Of a DNA stretch of 39,417 bases, positions 24,862-32,752 are shown piece after piece. Source of the stretch: Rhodospirillales bacterium 69-11 (GTDB taxonomy: Bacteria; Pseudomonadota; Alphaproteobacteria; Acetobacterales; Acetobacteraceae); the NCBI GenBank assembly GCA_001898425.1, contig MKTV01000042.1, forward strand, positions 21,273 through 60,689, given 5' to 3'. Each line of letters begins with the position of its first letter. Position 1 is the first letter of the stretch. A model generated the notes under the pieces. That model saw only the letters and a list, made by a program, of their open reading frames with translations. It did no database searches and was not told the origin of the DNA. Made by a program: the position numbers and the translations under genes.

Positions 24862-25691
24862 TGCGACGCGAAACCACGCTGGGCGCGCGGCTCTGGTCCA
24901 CCCTGATCTGGGTGCTGGTCGCGTTCTTCATCCTCAACCTGCTGGCGATGATCGCGAGCGTGGTGGTGAACTCCTTCGGCACCCGCTGGTTCACCACCTG
25001 GCTGCCGGCGGGCTGGACCACCCGGTGGTACACGCTTGCCTGGGACGAGTTCCAGTTGCCGCAGATCCTGCTGGTGACGCTGGAGGTGGTGGGCGCGACG
25101 GTGATCCTGTCGGGATTGCTGGGCGTCCCCGCGGCCTACGCGATGGCGCGGCGCGACTTCCCCGGCAAGAGCCTCGTGCTGCTGCTGTTCCTGCTGCCGT
25201 TGATGGTGCCGCCGATCACCTACGGCATCCCGCTCGCGACCGTGCTCTACCAGGCCCATCTGGCCGGCACGATCTGGGGCGTGATCCTGGCGAACCTGGT
25301 GCCGACGGTGCCGTTCGTGGTGCTGATCATGATCCCGTTCGTGGAGCAGATCGACCCGCGGGTCGAGGCCGCGGCCCGCGTGTTCGGCGCCGGCACGCTG
25401 CGGCTGTTCGTGCAGGTGCTGGTGCCGCTGCTGACGCCCGGCATCCTGGCCGCGCTGCTGCTGGTGCTGGTGCGCACCGTCGCGATGTTCGAGCTGACCT
25501 TCCTGACCGCGGGCCCGACCAGCCAGACCCTGGTGGTCGCGCTGTACTACGCCGTCTTCGCCGCCGGCGTCCGGCCGGGTCAGTCGATCGACGCGATGGC
25601 CGTGGTCTACATGGTGACCACGCTGATCTGGCTGCTGATCGCGCTGCGCTTCGTCAACCCGACGCAGATCGTCGGCCGCGCCAAGCGGTAG
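24861..25691 (+). CDS. ABC importer permease 2
   Basis: A 276-residue inner-membrane permease. TM1 is WSTLIWVLVAFFILNLLAMIASVVV. The EAA loop is VEAAARVFGAGTLRLFVQVLVPLLTPGI, the typical second permease of family 1 importers. Its ATG shares a base with the stop of permease 1, and the purine run GGGGAAGGG precedes it. It is the last gene of the operon; a perfect 14-bp hairpin (25761-25793) follows about 70 bp later. Confidence 0.94.
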   Translation: MRRETTLGARLWSTLIWVLVAFFILNLLAMIASVVVNSFGTRWFTTWLPAGWTTRWYTLAWDEFQLPQILLVTLEVVGATVILSGLLGVPAAYAMARRDFPGKSLVLLLFLLPLMVPPITYGIPLATVLYQAHLAGTIWGVILANLVPTVPFVVLIMIPFVEQIDPRVEAAARVFGAGTLRLFVQVLVPLLTPGILAALLLVLVRTVAMFELTFLTAGPTSQTLVVALYYAVFAAGVRPGQSIDAMAVVYMVTTLIWLLIALRFVNPTQIVGRAKR

Positions 25692-25760
25692 CCGCACGCC
25701 GAGCGGTCGCGCTCGCCCGCACCGTTCGTCAGCCGCGTGGAACCGCCGACCGCGCCCGTT

Positions 25761-25793
25761 CGTGGATGCCCGGCCTCGTGCCGGGCATCCACG
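25761..25793. repeat. Perfect 14-bp hairpin after the ABC operon
   Basis: CGTGGATGCCCGGC (25761-25774) pairs perfectly with GCCGGGCATCCACG (25780-25793) around a five-base loop. There is no T-tract, so it is not a canonical terminator. It could still stabilise the mRNA 3' end or support Rho-dependent ending. It is a variant of the dispersed palindromic family seen near 14350, 29100 and 34000 (shared CGTGGATG arm). Confidence 0.8.
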
Positions 25794-25889
25794 GCTTACG
25801 TCCTGCGATCCACTTATCCGCCCGCCTTCTATCCCGCGCGCGGCAACCCGCGCTTGGAACCGCACCCGCGAACCCGCCATGCTGGCCGC

Positions 25890-26822
25890 ATGGACTCGGG
25901 CCAGACCGACCCCGTCGTGCACCTCGCCACCGCCCGCCGGCATGGCGCGGCCGAACCGCCCACGCGCGGCAGCCCGCATCGCGCCACGCCCGACGACGCT
26001 CTCGACCGGTTCTGCCGCGGCCTGCTCCGCCCGCTTCGCGGCCAACCGCGCCTGATGAAGCTCTTCGGTCAGCGGGCGCCAACCGAGATCGCCGCGCGCA
26101 TCGTCTTGATGCACCTCAGCGCTCGGACGCCCGCGGCTCGCCCGACCTTCACCCGCGTGCAGCAGGCCTTGCCCAGCCCGCGCCGCACCGCCGCTTTCAT
26201 CGGTCTGCTGCGCGCCCTCGGCCTGCTTACCGTCGAGCACGATCCGCAGGATCGCCGCCGCCGATACCTGATCCCGGGACCGCAGATCCTGGATGGGCTG
26301 CGCGGCTGGCTGCAGGTCCATCTGGCCTGCCTCGCGCTGCTCTCCCCGGCCGCCGTTCGGCATGTCCGCGCACTGCAGGACGATCCGGGGTTCTTCCGCG
26401 AACTCGTGCGCCACTGCGCCCCATGGCTCGAGCGCGCCAATCGCCCGATCACGCGCCAGCCTCTCCTCGCCTGGCTCGAGGAGCACGATGGCGGCCTCCA
26501 TCTCGCGCTGGCGCTCCTGCTCGTTCGGCATACGGCCGATGCCGCGGGCTGGCTGCCGGTGAGCGCGGCGGCGCTCGCGCGGGAGCTGTGTCTGTCCCGC
26601 TCGCATGCCTGCAACCTGCTGAACGCGATGGAGGCGCGCGGCCTGCTGCACCACGACGCGGCGCGCCGCCGCATGCGGCTGGAGCCGGCCTTCGTCGATG
26701 CCGCCAGGACCTGGATGACCGCTCAGCTCGCCTGGTTCGGCGTCGCCGCGACCCGCGCCGAGATGGCGCGGGCCGCCGGCCGGGATCAGACCATCGCCAC
26801 GGACCCGCTGCCGATATCGTAG
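25890..26822 (+). CDS. Hypothetical protein with two winged-helix regions
   Basis: A 310-residue protein I do not recognise by name. Two segments look like MarR-type winged helices. The first, at about 98-130, is RTAAFIGLLRALGLLTVEHDPQDRRRRYLIPGP, with a basic wing. The second, at about 225-268, is AAALARELCLSRSHACNLLNAMEARGLLHHDAARRRMRL. A helical region lies between them. This suggests a DNA-binding regulator built from two half-domains on one chain, with no known target. The chosen ATG has no strong ribosome binding site; the frame extends upstream to 25737. Its 3' end overlaps the convergent carbonic anhydrase by 37 bp. Confidence 0.65.
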   Translation: MDSGQTDPVVHLATARRHGAAEPPTRGSPHRATPDDALDRFCRGLLRPLRGQPRLMKLFGQRAPTEIAARIVLMHLSARTPAARPTFTRVQQALPSPRRTAAFIGLLRALGLLTVEHDPQDRRRRYLIPGPQILDGLRGWLQVHLACLALLSPAAVRHVRALQDDPGFFRELVRHCAPWLERANRPITRQPLLAWLEEHDGGLHLALALLLVRHTADAAGWLPVSAAALARELCLSRSHACNLLNAMEARGLLHHDAARRRMRLEPAFVDAARTWMTAQLAWFGVAATRAEMARAAGRDQTIATDPLPIS

Positions 26823-27502
26823 ACGCCGCCGACGACCTTCAGGGATTTTGCCGCCGCGCGCGGCGCCAGGATCGGTTGCGCGGACGACAGGACGCGCACC
26901 GTGTGGCGCACGTTCTCGGCGGTCGCCTCGGCCAGCAGGTCGGTCGGGTGCTTCGCCATCGCCGCCTGCACGCCTGGGCGCAATGCGTCCACGAGGCCAG
27001 GCAGATGTCCCGGCAGCGCCACCTTGTCGCGGATCACCTTGATGGTCGCGTCGATCGCGCCGCAGCCCGAATGGCCGAGCACCATGATCAACGGGATGCC
27101 CAGGAACTTCACGCCGTATTCCAGGCTGGCGAGCCCATCCGGGTTGACGAAATTGCCGGCGACACGGACCACGAACAGGTCGCCCGGTCCCTGGTCGAAG
27201 ATCAGTTCGGGCGCGACGCGCGAATCGGCGCAGCTCACGATGGCCGCGAACGGGTACTGCGCCGCCGCCCGCGCCGCGCGGCCGGCCGAGAAATCCTTGT
27301 TGGTGGGCGTGTTCGCGGCATACCGCGCCGCCCCCTCCCGCAGCCGCTGCAGCGCCGCGTCCGGCGAGATCGACGGCGGCGCCGGATCGGCCGCGCGGGC
27401 AGGCCGCAGCGAGGCCCCCGCAGCGGCAATCGCCGCGGCCGCGCCGAACAGGCTGCGGCGGGACAGGCTGGTGGCGGGCTTGGAAACACAGCGGTCACAC
27501 AT
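26786..27502 (-). CDS. Exported beta-class carbonic anhydrase
   Basis: A 238-residue enzyme interconverting CO2 and bicarbonate. The zinc ligands are visible: Cys91 in SCADSR with the Asp93-Arg95 dyad, and His144 and Cys147 in GHSGCGA. A twin-arginine-type signal (SRRSLFGAAAAIAAAGA, 14-30) predicts a periplasmic enzyme, as in several proteobacteria. Before it lies an unusual MCDRC, a CxxC pair that would be removed on export. GGAGGA six bases upstream fixes the start; a longer frame exists but is unsupported. The gene is divergent from rarA and overlaps the convergent winged-helix gene. Confidence 0.92.
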   Translation of the reverse strand: MCDRCVSKPATSLSRRSLFGAAAAIAAAGASLRPARAADPAPPSISPDAALQRLREGAARYAANTPTNKDFSAGRAARAAAQYPFAAIVSCADSRVAPELIFDQGPGDLFVVRVAGNFVNPDGLASLEYGVKFLGIPLIMVLGHSGCGAIDATIKVIRDKVALPGHLPGLVDALRPGVQAAMAKHPTDLLAEATAENVRHTVRVLSSAQPILAPRAAAKSLKVVGGVYDIGSGSVAMV

Positions 27503-27626
27503 GACAGTTCCTCCCTCGGATCGTTCCACTCTGCCCTGAATCGGCGCCGGGGGCGCGGCCAAAATCTGCATGGATCGGCCATCGCCCATGGTGTTCCGCG
27601 GGCGCGCGGGGCGGGTATGATGGCGC

Positions 27627-28988
27627 GTGTCCCGTAAACCCGGCTTCTCCGAACCACAGGACCTGTTCGGCCCGCCCCACGGCGACCCGGCCGCCGATGC
27701 CGCGCGCGGCGAAACCCGGGGCGCGCGGCCGCTCGCGGATCGTCTGCGCCCTCGCACGCTCGACGAGGTCGTCGGGCAGGATCACCTGCTGGGCGCCGAG
27801 GGCACGCTGACGCGCATGCTCGCCCGGGGCTCACTCGCCTCGCTGATCCTGTGGGGGCCCCCGGGCGTCGGGAAGACCACGATCGCGCGGCTGCTCGCCG
27901 TGCGGGCGGATCTGGCCTTCGTGCAGCTCTCGGCGGTGTTCTCGGGCGTGGCCGACCTCAAGCGCGCGTTCGAAGACGCAGGGAAGCGGCGACGGCTCGG
28001 CCAGGGCACGCTGCTGTTCGTCGACGAGATCCACCGCTTCAACCGCGCGCAGCAGGACGGCTTCCTGCCGGTGGTGGAGGACGGGACCATCACCCTGGTC
28101 GGCGCCACCACCGAGAACCCGTCCTTCGCGCTGAACGGTGCGCTGCTCTCACGATGCCAGGTGCTGGTGTTGCGCCGGCTCGACGACGCCGCGCTGGACC
28201 TGCTGCTGACGCGTGCGGAAGCGGAACTCGCGCGCCCGCTGCCGCTGACGGACGAAGGCCGCGCGGCGGTGCGGGCGATGGCCGACGGCGACGGGCGCTA
28301 CCTGCTCAACATGGCGGAGCAGCTCGCCGCGCTGCCCGCCGACACCGCGCCGCTGGACCCGGCGGCGGTCGCCGACCTGCTCGCGAAACGGGCCGCGCTG
28401 TACGACAAGGACCGGGAGGAGCACTACAACCTCATCTCCGCGCTGCATAAGTCGCTGCGCGGATCGGACCCGGACGCCGCGCTGTACTGGTTCGCGCGCA
28501 TGCTCGCGGGAGGTGAGGACCCACGCTACATCGCGCGCCGGCTGGTGCGTTTCGCGGCCGAGGATATCGGCATGGCGGACCCGCAGGCCCTGCCGTTGTC
28601 GCTGTCCGGATGGGAGACGTATGAGCGGCTGGGCTCGCCCGAGGGGGAGCTCGCGCTCGCGCAGGTGGTCGTCTATCTGGGCACGGCGCCGAAATCGAAC
28701 GCGGTCTACACGGCGTTCGGCGCCGCGCGGGCGGCGGCGAAACAGACCGGCAGCCTGATGCCGCCGGCCCACATCCTCAACGCCCCGACGCGGCTGATGA
28801 AGGATCTGGGGTACGGCAGCGGCTATGCCTACGACCATGAGGCGGAGGACGCGTTCTCCGGCCAGAACTACTTCCCGGATGGGATGCCGCGCGCGCACTT
28901 CTATCGCCCGCGCGACCGCGGCTTCGAACGCGAGATCGCACGGCGGCTGGAGTACTGGGCGAAGTTGCGCGCCGAGCGGGAGGGGTAG
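27627..28988 (+). CDS. rarA: Replication-associated recombination protein A (RarA/MgsA)
   Basis: A 453-residue AAA+ ATPase of the clamp-loader clade acting at stalled replication forks. Walker A is GPPGVGKT (77-84), Walker B is LLFVDE (129-134) with IHRFNRAQQDGFLPVVEDG, sensor 1 is GATTENPSF, and the Arg finger is in LLSRCQV. The C-terminal tetramerisation part has SALHKSLRGSDPDAALYWFARML and GYAYDHEAEDAFSGQNYFPD, both diagnostic. The start is a GTG; upstream ATGs are out of frame. Length is normal. Confidence 0.96.
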   Translation: MSRKPGFSEPQDLFGPPHGDPAADAARGETRGARPLADRLRPRTLDEVVGQDHLLGAEGTLTRMLARGSLASLILWGPPGVGKTTIARLLAVRADLAFVQLSAVFSGVADLKRAFEDAGKRRRLGQGTLLFVDEIHRFNRAQQDGFLPVVEDGTITLVGATTENPSFALNGALLSRCQVLVLRRLDDAALDLLLTRAEAELARPLPLTDEGRAAVRAMADGDGRYLLNMAEQLAALPADTAPLDPAAVADLLAKRAALYDKDREEHYNLISALHKSLRGSDPDAALYWFARMLAGGEDPRYIARRLVRFAAEDIGMADPQALPLSLSGWETYERLGSPEGELALAQVVVYLGTAPKSNAVYTAFGAARAAAKQTGSLMPPAHILNAPTRLMKDLGYGSGYAYDHEAEDAFSGQNYFPDGMPRAHFYRPRDRGFEREIARRLEYWAKLRAEREG

Positions 28989-28999
28989 CCGCCCCAGCG

Positions 29000-29160
29000 T
29001 CATGGCCCGCGCCCGCCCCCGTGTCATGGCCCCCGCCCGCCCCCGTGTCATGGCCCGCGCCGGCGGGGTTCTGTGTCATGGCCCGCGCAGGCGGGCCATC
29101 CACGACTTCACGAATGGCACGCAGTCGTGGATGGCCGCCCTTCGGCGGCCATGACACGGG
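29000..29160. repeat. Dispersed palindromic repeat, copy 2 (complex)
   Basis: Several copies of GTGTCATGGCC (the inverse of GGCCATGACAC seen at 14370) occur between 29001 and 29085. They are followed by a perfect 14-bp stem, GGCCATCCACGACT (29094-29107) with AGTCGTGGATGGCC (29123-29136). A nested 9-bp hairpin is ATGGCCGCC (29131-29139) with GGCGGCCAT (29144-29152). Together with the adjacent tandem repeat it fills most of the 339-bp gap between convergent rarA and the solute-binding protein gene. No gene is seen in this gap. Confidence 0.85.
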
Positions 29161-29173
29161 ACGGCCCGCGCCC

Positions 29174-29281
29174 GCCCGCGCCCGCCCCGCACACGGAACC
29201 GCCCGCGCCCGCCCCGCACACGGAACCGCCCGCGCCCGCCCCGCACACGGGACCGCCTTCGCCCAGCCCGCACACGGGACC
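29174..29281. repeat. 27-bp tandem repeat, four units
   Basis: Units start at 29174, 29201, 29228 and 29255. The first two are identical (GCCCGCGCCCGCCCCGCACA then CGGAACC), the third differs by one base and the fourth by a few; a decayed fifth follows. The period is a multiple of three, so frames stay open through it (Pro-Ala-Pro-His-Thr-like), but there is no ribosome binding site or gene context. I treat it as non-coding. Confidence 0.85.
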
Positions 29282-29327
29282 GCTCGCGCCCGCCTCTGCC
29301 CGCCCGGCAACGGGGCCGGCTGCGGCC

Positions 29328-30914
29328 CTACGCCCAGCGCAAGCCCCACGGGTAGGGCGACGTGCCCTCCACCATCCCCGTCAGCGCCTTGCGATACGCC
29401 GTGTTGATCGTGAACTGCCCGAGCGGAGCGGTGGGGACGGTGTCGAAGGCCTGGGTCTGGATGGCGTCGGCCAGGCGCAGGCGGTCCTTCTCGTCCGCCG
29501 CGACCAGCCACTGCGCCGTCAGTGCCTCGATCTTCTCGTCGCTGAACCATCCGGCCCAGCCCTTCGCCCCCAGGCCGCGGATGATCGTGGACAGCGCCGG
29601 ATTGGCGACCGAGGTGCCGATCCACCACGTGTGGAACACAGACCAGCCGCCCTGGTCCGGCGGGCCCTTGCTGTTGCGGCGCTGCACCAGCGTGCCCCAG
29701 TCCGTGTCCACGAACTCGACGTTGAAGCCCAGCTTGATGAAGTAGTCCCGCGTGACATGGCCGAACGGCGAGATCGAGGGCACGTCGGCGGGATTGAGGA
29801 TCACCACCTTCTCGCCCGCATATCCCGCTGCCTTGATCTCGGCCCGCGCCTTGTCGAGATCGCCGGTCATCAGCGGCGCGCCGATCTCCTGCCCATACGG
29901 CAAGCCACACGTGAACAGCGCCTTGCAATGGCGGTAGTCGCTCGGGGCGCCGGTCGTCACCGACTGCATGTAGTCGTCCTGGTTGAGCCCGCGCAGCACC
30001 GCGCGCTTGATCGCCGGGTTGTTGAACGGCGCGTGCAGGCTGTTGAAGCGCATCACGCCGAAATAGCCGATCGGGTTGGTCGGCCCGACATTCAGGTCCT
30101 TGCGCTTGCGTAGCAGCGGCAGAAGGTCGGGCTGCACCTGCTCGAGCCAGTCGACCTCGCCCGCCTGCAGCGCCGCGGCCTGAGTCGAGGTGTCGGCGAT
30201 CACGCGCCACTGGATACGCTCGATGTGCGCGATCTTGCCGCCCGAGGTCCAGTCCGGCTTCTCGGTGCGCGGCACGTAGCCGTCGAACTTCACGTATTCC
30301 GCGCCGCCGCCGGGAACGAACGCCTCCCTGACGAAGCGATAGGGGCCGGAGCCGACCACTTCGGTGATCTGCGCGTTCGGATCGGTCTTCGCGGCAATGC
30401 GCTCCGGCATGATGAACGGCACCATGCCGTTGGGTTTCCCGAGCGCGAAGGCGAGCAGGGGGAAGGGGGATTTGAGCGTGACCTTCACGATGCGATCGCC
30501 GTCGGTGCCCCATTCCTCGACGAAGGTCGCCGCGGTCTGGCCCAGCACGTCGCGCTGGCACCAGCGCTTCAGGCTTGCGGCGCAGTCGCGCGCCAGTACC
30601 GGCTCGCCATCGTGGAACTTCAGCCCCTCGCGCAGCTTGATCCGCCAGGTGCGCCCGTCCGCCGAGATCTCGTGCCCTTCTGCCATCTGCGGATGCACGC
30701 CCAGCCGCCCGTCGACGCCGTAGAGCGTGTCGAACACGTAGTAGCCGTGGCTCTGCACCGTCTGCGTCGTGGTCCAGATCGGATCGAGGGAGGAGAGGTC
30801 GGCGGTCGGGACGAAGACCAGTGGCTTCTGGGCTTTTTGCGCAATGGCGAAGCGCGGCAAGGCGGCTGCGCCGGCGGCCATGGCCGCTCCGCGCATCAGG
30901 TGGCGACGCTGCAT
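29328..30914 (-). CDS. Family 5 (peptide-type) ABC solute-binding protein A
   Basis: A 528-residue periplasmic binding protein of the DppA/OppA/NikA class. The N-terminus has a twin arginine and hydrophobic core (MQRRHLMRGAAMAAGAAAL, cleavage probably after FAIA). Family blocks are SSLDPIWTTTQTVQSHGYYV, GRTWRIKLREGLKFHDGEPV and ITEVVGSGPYRFV. GAGGAA six bases before the ATG fixes the start. It is divergent from a close paralogue 147 bp away; neither has permease or ATPase genes in the window. The ligand (peptide, opine, nickel or other) cannot be told. Confidence 0.92.
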   Translation of the reverse strand: MQRRHLMRGAAMAAGAAALPRFAIAQKAQKPLVFVPTADLSSLDPIWTTTQTVQSHGYYVFDTLYGVDGRLGVHPQMAEGHEISADGRTWRIKLREGLKFHDGEPVLARDCAASLKRWCQRDVLGQTAATFVEEWGTDGDRIVKVTLKSPFPLLAFALGKPNGMVPFIMPERIAAKTDPNAQITEVVGSGPYRFVREAFVPGGGAEYVKFDGYVPRTEKPDWTSGGKIAHIERIQWRVIADTSTQAAALQAGEVDWLEQVQPDLLPLLRKRKDLNVGPTNPIGYFGVMRFNSLHAPFNNPAIKRAVLRGLNQDDYMQSVTTGAPSDYRHCKALFTCGLPYGQEIGAPLMTGDLDKARAEIKAAGYAGEKVVILNPADVPSISPFGHVTRDYFIKLGFNVEFVDTDWGTLVQRRNSKGPPDQGGWSVFHTWWIGTSVANPALSTIIRGLGAKGWAGWFSDEKIEALTAQWLVAADEKDRLRLADAIQTQAFDTVPTAPLGQFTINTAYRKALTGMVEGTSPYPWGLRWA

Positions 30915-31061
30915 CGGACTTTCCTCGGTTCTTGTCGTTTGTCACGCCATTGAACGGGCAAGGTCGCGACGTGGCAAGCCGCGCGGGCTTTCCCCGGCTG
31001 GCAAGGAATGTCGGGGGCGTGGCAGTGTGCGCGCGCTTCGTTCACGCCCGAGGATCCTGCC

Positions 31062-32639
31062 ATGCGTCGTCGTACCCTCCTGCAAGCCGCCGCGCTCGCC
31101 CCGCTCGCACGACCGGCTCTCGCACAGCCCGCGAAAGCGGCGACGCTGCGGTTCATCCCCCAGGCCAATCTGAGCGCGCTCGACCCGATCTGGACGACCG
31201 CCACCGTCACGACGGGGCACGGCTACTACGTCTACGACACGCTCTACGCGGCGGACTCCAATCTCCGCCCGCACCCGCAGAGGGCGGAGGGGCACGAGGT
31301 CTCGGCCGACGGCCGCACCTGGCGCATCAAGCTGCGCGACGGCCTCGTGTTCCATGACGGGGAGCCGGTGCGCGCGCGCGACTGCATCGCCAGCCTGCAA
31401 CGCTGGGGCAAGCGCGATTCGATGGGCCAGTTGCTCGCCGCCGTCGTCGCGGACTGGCGCGCACCCGACGACCGGACCATCGAGATCGTCCTGTCGCGTC
31501 CGTTCCCGCTGCTGCTGGATGCACTGGCCAAGCCCGATGCCTCGGTGCCCTTCATCATGCCGGAGCGGATCGCGTCGATGGACGCGATGAAGCCGATCAC
31601 CGAGGTCGTCGGGTCCGGCCCCTATCGTTTCGTCAAGGACGAGTACGTCTCCGGCGCGCGGGTCGGATACGCGAAGTTCGACCGCTACAAGCCGCGCTCC
31701 GAACCGGCGAGCTGGGCCTCTGGCGGCAAGGTCGCGCATTTCGAGCGCGTGGAGTGGAACGTCATCCCCGACCCCAGCACCGCGGCTGCGGCCATGCAGC
31801 GCGGCGAGGCGGATTGGTGGGAGCGTCCGTTCAACGACCTGCTGCCCGTGCTGATGCGGGAATCCTCGCTGTCCAGCATGATCGCGGATCCGTCGGGCCG
31901 GCTCGCGATCATGCGGATGAACTGCCTGCAGCCGCCGTTCGACAACGAGAAGATCCGCCAGGTGGTGCGCGTCGCCGTCAATCAGGAAGACTACATGCGC
32001 GCCGCGATCGGCGACGACATCAAGCTCTGGCGCACCTGCCACTCGCTGTTCCCCTGCGGCTTGCCCTACGACGACGATGCGGCCGGCAAGAAGCTGATGC
32101 CGGCGAACCTGGAACTCGCGAAGAAGATGCTGGGCGAGTCAGGCTATGCCGGCCAGACCGTCGTCGTCATCAACCCCACCGACTACCCCGTGATCGGGCC
32201 GCTCGGGCAGATCACCGCCGACCTGCTGCAGAAGATCGGCTTCAAGGTGGACCTGCAGGAATCGGATTGGGGCACCGTCGTCCAGCGTCGCACCTCGCGT
32301 GAGCCGGTGGACAAGGGCGGCTGGAGCATCTTCCACACGACCGGCTCCGCCTCGGGCTGGAGCAATCCCGCCGTGGCGGAGACGGTGCGCGGCCGCGGCG
32401 CGAAGGGCTGGTTCGGCTGGTGGTCGAGCCCCGCGCAGGAGCAGCGCGTGCAGGAATGGCTCGCCGCACCGGACGAGGCGACACAGACGCGCATCGCCAA
32501 GGAGATCGCCACCGACGCGCTGCAGGACGTCGGCACCATACCGCTCGGCCAGTTCTTCATCCGCACGGTGTACAACAAGCGGATCACCGGCCTGCTGCAG
32601 GGGCCCTACCCGTATCCGTGGCACGTGCAGCCCGCCTGA
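31062..32639 (+). CDS. Family 5 (peptide-type) ABC solute-binding protein B
   Basis: A 525-residue paralogue of the divergent gene. Both share SALDPIWTT-type, GHGYYVYDTLY, EGHEVSADGRTWRIKLRDGL, PFIMPERIA, ITEVVGSGPYRFV and FDxxKIRxxV-like blocks along the whole length. The signal peptide MRRRTLLQAAALAPLARPALA has a twin-arginine character. GAGGA seven bases before the ATG sets the start; 18 extra upstream codons are open but unsupported. A third binding protein follows 113 bp downstream on the same strand. Confidence 0.92.
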   Translation: MRRRTLLQAAALAPLARPALAQPAKAATLRFIPQANLSALDPIWTTATVTTGHGYYVYDTLYAADSNLRPHPQRAEGHEVSADGRTWRIKLRDGLVFHDGEPVRARDCIASLQRWGKRDSMGQLLAAVVADWRAPDDRTIEIVLSRPFPLLLDALAKPDASVPFIMPERIASMDAMKPITEVVGSGPYRFVKDEYVSGARVGYAKFDRYKPRSEPASWASGGKVAHFERVEWNVIPDPSTAAAAMQRGEADWWERPFNDLLPVLMRESSLSSMIADPSGRLAIMRMNCLQPPFDNEKIRQVVRVAVNQEDYMRAAIGDDIKLWRTCHSLFPCGLPYDDDAAGKKLMPANLELAKKMLGESGYAGQTVVVINPTDYPVIGPLGQITADLLQKIGFKVDLQESDWGTVVQRRTSREPVDKGGWSIFHTTGSASGWSNPAVAETVRGRGAKGWFGWWSSPAQEQRVQEWLAAPDEATQTRIAKEIATDALQDVGTIPLGQFFIRTVYNKRITGLLQGPYPYPWHVQPA

Positions 32640-32752
32640 CGCATCGCCGCCACTCGCCTTCCGGAGCAGGCGCTGCCATGCTTCGTGCGCTTTGCCGGAC
32701 GTCCTGGCGCGAATGATCAGGACGCCGGCCGCCGCAGAGGGAAGGAAACATC

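Noticed and set aside
24741-26654. 637-codon frame on the minus strand over permease 2 and the winged-helix gene
   Set aside because: Low-complexity His/Gln/Arg-rich translation spanning two real genes on the other strand.
29174-29281. Repeat-protein gene encoding Pro-Ala-Pro-His-Thr repeats
   Set aside because: All frames are open only because the period is 27 bp; there is no ribosome binding site, and the frame runs on into the antisense of the binding-protein gene.
30999-31045. Second sigma-54 promoter between the divergent binding-protein genes
   Set aside because: TGGCAAG and TGGCAGT look like -24 elements, but no TTGC follows at the required five-base spacing.
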